Source of the DNA: Pseudanabaena sp. PCC 6802
GTDB lineage: Bacteria; Cyanobacteriota; Cyanobacteriia; Pseudanabaenales; Pseudanabaenaceae
NCBI RefSeq assembly: GCF_000332175.1
Contig: NZ_KB235914.1
Span: 3,530,868 to 3,594,867 of the forward strand
Direction: 5' to 3'
DNA length: 64,000 nt
The notes beneath the pieces are model-generated. The model searched no databases, had not been told where the DNA came from, and saw only the letters and a list, made by a program, of their open reading frames with translations. A program made the translations under genes and the position numbers. Shown piece after piece: positions 30,601 through 42,600 of the stretch (position 1 is its first letter; every line of letters starts with the position of its first letter).

Positions 30601-33600
30601 GATCGTTCTAGACGGAAGGGAAATGGGAAAAAGCCTGAATTTCCCAGTCCTTTCCTCGGTCTGAAAAGAACCATCGAACGGATTGACTATCCCACTCAAA
30701 TTCCCCACGCTCAGTCTTTTCAAGGCAAAATCAGTCAACTTCGGGTTTGGGATCGGGTTCTGACTCGCCAAGAACTACAGCGATTCCAGAATGCAGATCT
30801 AGAAGGCAATGAAAAAGGCTTGAGTTTCTGTCTCGTAGTTGTTGAGGAACCAGTTGCAAGCAAAAAGTTATTGCTTTATGCACCCAAGACCGATCGGTCG
30901 GACGTTGAACCCTTATCAACGCATTTAAAAGATTTAGTGTCGGGTAAAATCTTCTGCTTGAGCCGTCTAGCCATTCCAGATCCTCACCCTCACTGGGTCG
31001 ATATCGATACAGGCATCAAACTTGATGGTGAGGACGATTTTATCCATCTGGAGCACTATTGCCCGACTGAAAGTGGCACGATCGAAGTCTGGGCGAAGTT
31101 TGCCCCTGCCCGTAACCAGTTTATTTTAGATGCATCCAACGACGAACCCCAAGGAATACCCGAACAACAGAAATTTTTCTTGCTAGAGGTGCGCGATCGC
31201 CAATTGCGCTTTGGCATTGAAGACGATAGCGATCTTAATTGTGTCGTGCATATCAATCTAGATAGAGAAGCCCATTCTAATTTCTTCTCTCAATGGCATC
31301 ATATCGTCGTTGCTTGGCAATTTGACAAGGTCAATCAGAAAATAAAGGCTTGGCTAGCTCTTGATGGTGAAATCGTAGAAACCTGTAAACCCAACTCCTC
31401 CAAAAATTGGATACATGACTATATACCAGAATGGCAGAAACCAAAAGCCCATGGGATCGAACCTACATTCAAAACTCTCTTCCTCGGTAAGCAGCGTGGA
31501 AGCTACTATCCTTGGAAAGATTGCGATCTACCTCGTTCCTTTGAAGGTGAGATTGCTCAAATCCGCATTTGGAATTGCGTCCGTTCTTATGAAGATTTGC
31601 AAAACTTGCGCGATGTTCCGCTACAAGGAACGGAGCCAGGGCTATTAGTCTATTTGCCCATTGAAGAAGGCGAAGGGACTACCCTCAACAACCTTGTCCC
31701 AAATGGCGAGCACGCTCTTTTATTCATTGGAGGAAACTGCGATGCTGACGAAAAATGGGTAACACTCGATCGCGGAGTTCAGTTGAATGGGATCGACGAG
31801 TTTATCGAACTACCTAAATATGTACCGTCAGAACAAGGAACTATCGAAGTCTGGGGACAATTCTCCCGCTTTTGGGATCGGGTAATTTTTGATGCCTCTG
31901 GTGATGCTGACAACTGTTTTCTGCTAGAAGTAAACGACGGAAGTCTATGTTACAAGCTATTACAAGAGCCCATTCGATTCGATCTGACAAGCTTCCCAGA
32001 GACTTTTGACAGGGGATGGCATCACATTGCTGTCACTTGGCATTCAGATGTCGAGCATAAAAAAATCGTCACTAAGCTTTATGTAGATGGTCGAGGTCCT
32101 GTAGAGTCCGATCTTTGCCTACCTGATAAAACTCTTCAACAAGTCCTGAAAAATCTATATGTTGGTATCCAGCGCGATCGGGACTTTGCCACAAAACGAG
32201 ATCGAGCATTCATCGGGACAGTTAGCCAAATCCGAATCTGGGATCGCGCTCTTTGTTCTGAGGAATTACATCGCTGGCGTTATGCCAAATTAGAGGGCTC
32301 TGAAACTGGACTACTTTTCAACTTACCGATCGATGAAGGGACTGAGACAAAACTCAGAGATTTAGCAAATGGGGGAAGTGCTTTCTTGAAAACTGGCGGA
32401 TCTCCGCTTCCACAGTGGCATTGGCAGAGTCCCCAACTCTTTCATTTCCAGCAAGATTATGTTGTCCTGCCCAAGACAGAGGTACTGGGTATCAACAATA
32501 GTGACTTCACCCTAGAAACATGGATTAAGTTAGAAGATTTGTCAGAAGTGCAGCCCATCTTAGGGATTAGGGGGCCAAGAGATCCTCAATTGTTAGCCCA
32601 AGAGCAATTGGTACTTAGTGTTAATCTAGAGGGGCACGTCCTAGTACAGATGCATGGGAAACAATTGGCCGCCGATCGCATCAAGCTCTTCCCCCATCGC
32701 TGGTATCACGTCGTTTGTCAGTACCAAGCGAGCGAGCGCAAACTATCTCTGAGTGTCCTAAAAAGAGATCGTGCTCACTGTCAATACGATCGATGCTCCA
32801 ACCACTTTATTGCCACTATTTACACCAGTGGCAGCGAATATAGCCATCAACTGGCGGAACATGTTGAATTGTATAACGCCCACCGACGCTTATATATCGG
32901 CTTTTGGCGTTCGTGGAACGTCAAAACAAAAACCTGGGATGATAACTTTTTCCGAGGCTTTATTGACGAGGTACGCATCTGGGAAGGCACCAGAACTAGG
33001 GATCAAATCAAGCAAGATCGGGATCGGCGCTTGCGAGGGGATGAAGCAGGATTATTCGCCTACTGGACTTTAAAAGAAGATCGTCACCGTACTCTCTACG
33101 CACTAGGCTCTCAACACCATCAAGCACGCATACCTGATCGAGTGCCACAGATCGCTGCTCTTTACGACCTAGCATCAGAGCAGCCTCCTATCTATGCTCC
33201 TCGTCCTGCTGCCAAACTAGATGGATATAACGATTACATTGCGCTTGGGCAAACCTTTTTAAGTAATGGACGCACGATTGAGTTCTGGTTTAAGACGCAA
33301 CAATGGCATCACCTCGCGGCTGTCTATGAGGAAAGTGCTATCCCAACGCTCTTTTACGATGGCGCAGCGATTCCCGATCCACTACCCCAAGATTTCGATC
33401 CGAAATTATACGAATTCTTATTGAATTTAAATCGAAGTACTCCCCCAGATAAGTCAAGTCAATTTTTCTCTGGACAGATCGCTGAATTACGTCTGTGGGA
33501 TTGCCCCCGCACTCCAGCAGAAATCCAGGCTAATTTTAAGCGCCGTCTGACAGGTAGAGAAGCACATTTGTGGGCGTACTGGCCGTTGAATGAGGGAGAA

Positions 33601-36600
33601 GAGACTTGTTTATACGACGAGAGTGAAATCCTCGCTCCAGCAGAATGGGTCGTCGGTTTGGAAAATACCGCCGATAAGTGGCAACCTTTACCTCCCCCAG
33701 ATATTAGGGAACCTATATCAATTGCAGGACTGAAGACCTCTCCTCTTTCTGCTCTTTACCTAGATGGTAAAGATGATTTCATCACGCTTGGTGACATTGC
33801 TGACTTGAAATTGAACCACGATTTCACTGTAGAAGCTTGGGTGAAGATTGACGAGTCGGCAGAAGGTAAGACAATGGCAGTTTTGGGAAGCAAAGCCCTG
33901 TCAAATATCGATCGCTCTAAGTCCATATTGTGCTTGGGCATTAAGGCCAAACGCCCCTATTTCAGTTTTGGCGGCAAAAACTCCCTCCATCCCAATTGGA
34001 ACCTCGACCAGGGATGGCATCACCTGACTTGGCAGTATGAAGCCAGATCGAAAACCATGCGTATTCTCGTCGATGGAATCCAAATTGCCAAGAAAAACGA
34101 GCAGCCTGCCTTCACAGGTCGAGGAGAAGCAAGAATTGGTTATTGCCAAGAGTGGGACGAATCTTCTCTCAAAGATCGCTATTTTGCAGGAGGACTTGGA
34201 GAAATTCGAATTTGGCATTCTTTCCGTAGCGAGGAAGAAATTCGCGCTTACTATAAACGTCGATTGCCAGGAGAGGGGGATATTCTTCAAAAACTGGTGG
34301 CTTATTGGATCTTTGACGATCGCAACCACACGATCGTCCCCAGCCGCGTAAAAGTTGAGGAAAACTCCTATCAATTAGTGACCCATAGTGACAAGGATAG
34401 AGGACAACCGAACTGGAACTGCATCCAAGATCGTCCTATTCTGTTAAATCCACTTCTGCAAAAGGCTCTACACTTTGATGGTAAGCAGCAATATCTAGCA
34501 ACGGATGAATTCCAGTTACCTTCAGCTGCATTTACTTTGGAAGCTTGGGTTAAAGTTGAAGACTTGGATGAGCCTCGTCCTATTTTCTGGTGGAGTAGCC
34601 GCGAGCGCAAATTTGAGGTTCGTATCTCCCAAGAGGGCAAAGTTCAGTTTTTGAACGCCAACGGGGAAACTCTAGTTGAAACGGAGGACGCTGCTAAAAT
34701 TACACCTGCATCCTTTAATAATATTGCCGTCACAGTTCAGCCGCAGGATGGCGAAGAAGTTATTACTTTATGGATTAACGGTAAGGATGAAGGTAGCGAC
34801 TGTGTTCCAGTTCCTACGCCTCTTGACAATCCACAAGATTCGCTCTTCCAAGTAGGTCGGGGCAATCCTGATGGATCTTCTACCTACTTTAAAGGATCGA
34901 TCCAAGAAATTCGGATCTGGAATAGAGCAAAAACAGGTTTAGAGTTGCAACAACACCTGTACTACCCCCTTCAACTCCAGCCAATTCTCTCTGATTTACT
35001 GGCTTACTGGCCGTTGGCTAAACTCCAGGAAAATAGCAGTGGACTATACGCGCCGAACTTAGTCAAGGATAAACCCGCTCTACTGCGGCTCGGAGGCTTG
35101 CTAGAAACTCGTAAGCCCGATGCGGGAGAGCCAATGCAGTTCTTAGATGCTCGTCGTCCAGTGTTGACTCTCCCTATCTCGAAGGGTACTCTGCATCAGT
35201 TACCAATTCTTTCATTTAAGCAGCAACACCATCCAGATCGCTCTCAGCGCACTGTTGAAGTTTGGTTTGTATGTGACAATCCTTTCTTGGCTGATAAACA
35301 ACTCGTTTATGAAGAAAAACGCAAAGACCCTCGACTTGAGTCAGTATCTTTTAGAGCTTTCACTCTGGCTTTTCGGCACCAGAATGTTAATGTGTTAAGT
35401 TACTTGATCCTGTATCAATTCCTTATTTATCGACATCTCAGTATTTACGTTCAGAGTGGTCAAGTTCACTTCGAGATATTTAATCAACTAGAACCTGAAG
35501 ATAAGTGCCCAGATCGCCTTGATGATTGGTTTGTCAGTACGATAAAAACCGATCGCATTCAAGCAGGTCGCTGGCATCATGTTGCATTGGTCTTAGATGG
35601 TCGTGATGAAATTTGTGATAACGCTATCTATGCCTTGCTTGATGGCCGAGTTATCGATACTCAACCAGCTTTTCAATTATGGGGTACACCAGAATACGCG
35701 ATCGTTGGCGGACTAGAGTTTGCTTTGTCTTCAAATGATGCAAGTTTATCTATTCACGGCATAGCTAATCCCCTTATCGGACAAATTAAAGAAGTCAGAG
35801 TTTGGGAAGCCGCTCGCTCTCCTAAAGCAATTAAAAACTCGTTAGACGAACAGCTTCAAAACAATCAATTTAAGTTATTCGATAAGGATAAACCAGAGCA
35901 AATCCTATTCCGTTGGGAAACTCACAATTTACCGAAGGGCTTTGTCTCTGGCATGAGATTATTAGCTGCGACAGAGCCGAGCATTAGCGATCCTCAAATT
36001 CCTTTAATGGATCTAGCTCATCTTCTCCAACTGAAAAATGAATACCAACAGTCAGTCGATCGCCTGTGTTCGCTTTGGGCAGAAGTCAAGCATATTGGCA
36101 TTGCCGATCGGCGTACCCTCTTCGATGACATCTTCAATTCAGGTGGCACATCAAGACCTCTCCATAAATTCAATCCAGATAGACTCAATCCAGGTGGCAC
36201 ATCAAGACCTGTCGATAAATTAAACCTTAACCTCGAAAAGATCGGATTCTCGGACTCTTCTTTCCTGAAGATGTCTTCAGCAGACCAATACTGGTCTTAC
36301 GGACAACGAATTCGTTGGGAGGTGAATAGCACTGAAACTTCCCAGCGTCAGATTCGCACTCGTCTGATGAGTGCTTTACGGGTTTCTTCCCCAGACCTAG
36401 TCCTTATGGTGCAAGCCATCAGTGGCGAGGTTGATACTGTCATTTTGGATGGTAGCTATCTGTCTCAACTTTATCGGTTAAAGCTGCTTGCCACTCTATT
36501 GAAACTATCCATTGAGGATGCAATTAAACTCCGCAACCTGCTCAAGCAAGAGTATAAAGATACTACACCTCTGAACGATCTAGCTCACTTCACCATTCAG

Positions 36601-39600
36601 GATGCGATCAAGCTAAAAACTCGTGCAGATTGGATGCGGGAAACAGAAATCGATCTGTCTGAATATGATTACCTAGTTAATGACAAAGAAGACAAGCGAG
36701 TTTCTGTTCCTTACAAGGATACCGATGTCTTCGATATGGCGGTTGCTCTACTCAACCAGTGTCGGGAGCATCTGCTCAGTCCGCAGGGATTGGTGACGGA
36801 GGGCATTAGTGAGTCGGCTTCTGAAAAAATCTATCAGCAGTTAAAAGATGATGGGAATATCCAAGAAATAACCTTGCAACTTCCCTCAGGCAATAATAAC
36901 ACTGATACTGTTGTCAATCTTGGAGTTATTCAGCCTGGTTTTGCACCTGGTGCTCTCAGTCCAGATAACTATCTTGAATTAATCGCCCAATATTCCAATT
37001 GGTTAGCAGCTTTTGAAGGAGCGATCGATCTGACAATTGCGCGAAGAAAAGCCTATATCCTATTCAAGACCAGTTTAGAAGTAGCGATATCATCTGACGA
37101 ATTTCTCAAAAAAATCCAAAATGAGTTTCAAAAGAAAGGATTTGTGCTTTCGTCAAGTAAGCTAATAACAAGAGAGTGGCTGATTAAAGACAAGGAGAAC
37201 AATAATTATCTGATCGAAAACAATGATGATGGGCTGTTTAGCATAAAGCCAATTGATAATGCTGATATCTTGTCATTTGCCGTTGACACTGCATTTGAGA
37301 AGAGCTTGAACCAGCAAATCATTCCAGAAGATTTACGCACTTTATTGGTCTCCAAAAACATATCCCTTTCGCCAGATGCCTCTGTAACAACAACAGAATG
37401 GTTGCTTGAATGGTCAATTAAAGACCAGTCAAATAAAAACCAGAAGAAAGCTTATTTAATTATTTTAATTACAGGCGAGGAAAAGCAGTTACAAGTTATC
37501 CAAACTGACTCTATAGGAGACAACAAAAAGTTCACTCTTGACTCAAAGTTTATCGACAAGTTTATCAGTGAACTCAACAATACTAATGTCTCTCCAGATT
37601 TGCAAATAGAATTTCTGCGGAATGAAATCAAATTACCTCAGCAGATCGAAATTATAACTAAAGAATGGCAGATCGAAGATAAAGCAAACGGCAAAACCTA
37701 TGCTATAAAACATGAACCAAAGCACAAGTTTAGTATTTATCTAATTGATTCTACCGATAAAATCCTTGGTATCGATCTTGCATTTGATGAACAGCTTAAT
37801 GAGCAACGAGTTTCTAATGATTTATGTGCTTTCTTTAGTCAAAAAAAGGCTCCCCTTGCATTACCTATTACCGTAAAAATTCAGGAATGGGAGTTATCGG
37901 AAGTTTTTGATGAAGACAAGCAAAAAACACAGCGATCTTATACTGTCTGCCTTAATCCAGAGCAGAATCCTAATAAACCAAAAGAAATTAACTTAGATAT
38001 TTACGGAGGCTGGATAGACGATCTAGGAAGAGTTATTCTCGAAGAAGTTCTGTTGCCTAATTTGCCTAATATTGAGGGCAGCTTCACGAGCAAACTAGAA
38101 CTGCTCCCGTTGAACTACGTTTCAACTGAACAAACTGAATTTCTTGAAACCGTTGAAAAATTAAGGGGCTATTTCCTTAAAGAAAATTATTTTCTCTCTC
38201 AAGATCTTGTCATTCAAAAAAGATGGGAAGTTGAGGATGGGAGTCGTATCTATTCAATTCAACAGACGCAAGACAACCTTTTGAATGTTTACCAAAGCGA
38301 TCGCTTTGGTAAATCCTTGTTATTTACTGTTCCACCAAGCTTAAGCCTAATAGAAAAACTCAACCAAGAAACTGTACCCATTGAGTTGTTTGAGCAAAAG
38401 GGCTATACACTTTCACCAAAACCAACTTTAGAAAAAGAGTGGTTGATTATCGATCGCATACAGCAAACCTCTTACCTCATCAGACACAATACTCGCGAGA
38501 ATCAGCTTGATGTTTTAGATATCCAAGACCCCGAACAATTAAGCCTGAAAAAACTACAGAATGCCTATAAATCAGTTACGCCTAAACCCAGTAATGAAAA
38601 ACTGCTGGAAGTCAAAGCCAAACTTCTGAAGCAGCAGAAGTTGCAATCCAGCCTCGTGCCTTACATCACCGCTAAGTTAATTGCACTTCGAGATGGTCTG
38701 TTGGGGACTCTTCTTACTCCTCTAGCTGACTTACTAGGGACGAACCCCGATCGCCTAAAACTCATTATTGAAAGTACGAAAGATAACAGCATTGAAGGGA
38801 ACACCTACGGCAAAGGTCAGCTCTTCGCAGAAAAATACTTGCAGGAGATTAACAAAGTTGCGATCGCGCAAGATAAAGATAAAGCTCTATTACAGAGTTC
38901 AGCTCTCCGTGACGATCTCAAGCAATGGAGTAAGATTCTGTTCTTATTGAGTCAGTTTGCTCTCAGTGACTTTGAGATCGCGGTTTTATTGAAACAACCA
39001 AAGGTCTTTGGTCTGGAAGCACTTGACTTGTTGAAACCGTCTCAGTCCGACCTGACTGATTTATATACATTTGTCAAGCTGAAGACAGAACTGAGAGATC
39101 CAACAGATCCAAGCGATCGCAGTAACAAATTAGTGAGAATTCTCCAGAAGGAAGAAGGGCTGACAATTTCTTCCTTAACCAACTGGACGGATGCTGAGAT
39201 TAATACCTTGTGCGAGAGCTTAAAGATTGAAGCCGGAAGTCTGGCGATGTTAGATCTCGATCGCCTGAGTCAAGGTTTCCGCCTGATACGAAAATTAGGT
39301 ACGAATGCTCAATATTTGGTCGATCTGGCCACCGAAACTTCTGACTTGAAAGCCTTTGACCCCATTAAATCTGCCGATCCGCGCTATGAATTCTATCAAC
39401 GCCACGCTGAGGTGTTATTTAATCTGATGCGGGCTAGATATAATGCCGAACAATGGCCTCTAGTTTACAAACCTCTCCACGATCTTTTAGCGGTACAGAA
39501 GCGGGATGGACTGACTGCATTTGTGATGGAGGAATTATCAGACAAGATCCAAAATCGTAAGAGTCCAGATTTGCTGTACGAGTATCTGTTGATTGACGTG

Positions 39601-42600
39601 CAAACAGGCAGTGAAGTTGATACCTCGCGGATTGTACAAGGAATTGCTAGTTTGCAACTCTACGTCCAGCGTTGTCTGATGGATCTAGAGGCAGGCGTTA
39701 AGCCAGAAACCATTCCCCCGAAAGAGTGGGAATGGATGAAGAATTATCGAGTTTGGGAAGCAAATCGTAAAGTATTTTTGTACCCAGAAAACTATATTGA
39801 ACCTGAGTTACGGGATACGAAAACACCTGAGTTTGAGGCACTAGAAGAAGAGTTACTACAAGATGAAATCACTCAAGATACAGTTGAAAGGGCGATTATC
39901 CATTATCTCGATAAAGTTAAAGAACTTGTTGATTTAAAAATTGTAGGTGCTTACCTGCATAAAGAAATCGGTGCGCAAGGCAAACAAAAAATCGTACTTT
40001 ATTTGATTGGTCGTACCAATAGCCACCCCGGTATTTACTATTATCGAGAATATATCGTTAGCAAGGATCGTTGGCTTTCTTGGGAAAAAATCGATTTAGC
40101 AATTAATTCGGATTTTGTCAGTCCTGTCTATGCTTTCAATAAACTATTTATTTTTTGGGTAGAATTAACAATAACTAAAAAAGATGCTGATGAGAACGGC
40201 AAAAAAGTAAGTCGTGATTTCTATAAGCCTACCGTTAAATATTCTTACTATAATTTCGATAAAACTTGGACAGTTCCTAAAATTTATCTAGAACTTCCTG
40301 CCGATTTTCAAGTCAATGCAAATCAAGAACCAGATCCAAATTTACAAAGAGTTTTTGTACAAAATATCAAAGAATTTGCTCCTCCTAAAGATTCAAGACA
40401 ATTAATTCCAGTTAATGATAATTTCTCCAACGTCAAAGTTGCGATCATTAGTAAGAGTGCCGATCTTGCGAGATTCATTCCCAACTTTAGTATGGATAAA
40501 CTTACCTGGTCTTTCTGGGTAAAAATCAGTAACGTTTTTGCTATTCCTCCTGGGGAAGTATCATTGTCAGACTTACCTCAAAAAACTCTCATGCTCTTTA
40601 GTTATGGAGATCCTCAATCTAATGAGAATACCGAAACTAAGGTAAAAGCAACTTTTGCTAATCAGTTCATTCCTATTCCAGAAATTGTTGATTTAAAGAG
40701 AAGACTGGAAGACATACAAATAGAGGTAGCTAATGCACAAAATGAGTTCGACACCCAACAAGTAGAAGTAACCAATGCACAGAATGAGTTCGACACCCAA
40801 CAAGTAGAAGTAACCAATGCACAGAATGAGTTTGATATAAAACAGACAGAATTAACGAATATTCAACTTCAAATAAATGAAGCTCAAATTCTGGTTACAA
40901 ATGCCAGAATACTTCTCGAAAATGCTAGTAACGAAGATGCGCGTGATGCAGCGCGACAAGAACTTCAGACTGCTCAAAGTAATCTTAATCAAATAAGGCT
41001 ACAACTCGATCCAGCTCAACAGGCACTTAATCAAGCTCTAGACGTACTTCAGACTGCTCGAAACGAGCTTAATCAGGCACGCCAAACACTTCAGACTGCT
41101 CGAAACGAGCTTAATCGGGCACGCCAAACACTTCAGACTGCTCGAAATAATCTTAATCAAGCACAAAATAACTGGGAAGAGGCACTAAAACGACCTCATT
41201 GGCAAGAGCAACTAGTGTTTGCTTTCCATATTGGCGACCAGAAGTTTGAGACTACAAAGTTGAGCTTCAATACTTGGCAGTATGTCGCGATCATCGCTAA
41301 ACATGATGGGAGTGCATATGATGTCAATCTTTTAGTCTTTAAACAAGATGCACAGCCTATCACTCCTAGTACGACTCCTGACATTAATGAGTCAAAAAGG
41401 TTAACCGTCAGTATTATATCACCAGCAAAAAAACTATCTATTGGTCAAATCGATCCTGTCAATGTTGAGCAAGCTTTCACGGCTCAGATGAGTGAATTTC
41501 AACTTAGGGGAATCGCAGGAAATCCAGGAGAGATAGCTAACAATCGCTACAATCGAGAAGAGAATGCCATCTCTCAAGGATTACGCTTAGCATTAGATGG
41601 TCGAGAAGGCAAAGTCACGGTGGAATCATCTACACTGCAACTGAAAGTAATTTCTGCCAACATCATCCCTGTAGAGCCACGCGAACGTATTTTGATACTT
41701 TATAGAGACCAAAAGAAAATTCTTCGAGACAGTCTAGATGATGAACTTCACTTTTCTCTAAATTTATCTCTTAAGCAATCCGTTCCAGAAACTTATGACT
41801 ATGATTTGATTCTGAATGAATCGCGGCTTAGTATTACTTACGCTGATAGTTTACTCAATTACGGTGAATATTTAGCAGCAGATGCTTCTTTTCAAAAATT
41901 GGTTACCCTCATTTTCAGAAATTCTAACCTGATTCAGGGCATAGCACAATATTATACATTGAAAGCATTTTGGGATCGAAATATTTTGCTAGATAACCTG
42001 AAGATTAAAGAAGTATCTTTACTAGATGTCAATAATCAACCCGGTTGGTACATTTTAGATACGGGTGATGAGCAATTTTTAATTAGAATTGCAATAGATG
42101 TGGAAAAACTGAAGACAACTGAGGAACGTATGACACTAGAATATGGCTCAAGAACTGCCAACCAGCCGCAACCAATTTCGCTATTCTTAGAACATGATAC
42201 AGTTTTATCAGTAGAAAAACCTCAAGATAATCAAAGCCCTCGTTCTCCTTCATTCAAATACCAGTTTGACCGTTTAAACACATTTGCAATACATGAACTT
42301 AGCAAGAGACTTTTTCAAGGTGGGATTGATAGCTTTTTAAGCTTAGATTCTCAAGAAATAAAAAGATTAGAACTTGAATTTAGCAACTATAAGCCTGTTC
42401 CTGGCTTTGATTTTGCAACCCCCCCATCAATAACACTTCCAACAATCGACTTTAAAGGGGCTAACCATCTTTATTTTGAAGAAATATTTTTCCATATTCC
42501 TTTTCTAATTGCTAATCAACTCAACACCGATCAAAGATTTGCTGAAGCTCAGAAATGGTATCACTACATCTTTAATCCAACTGCTCAGGAAGATTCTTCT

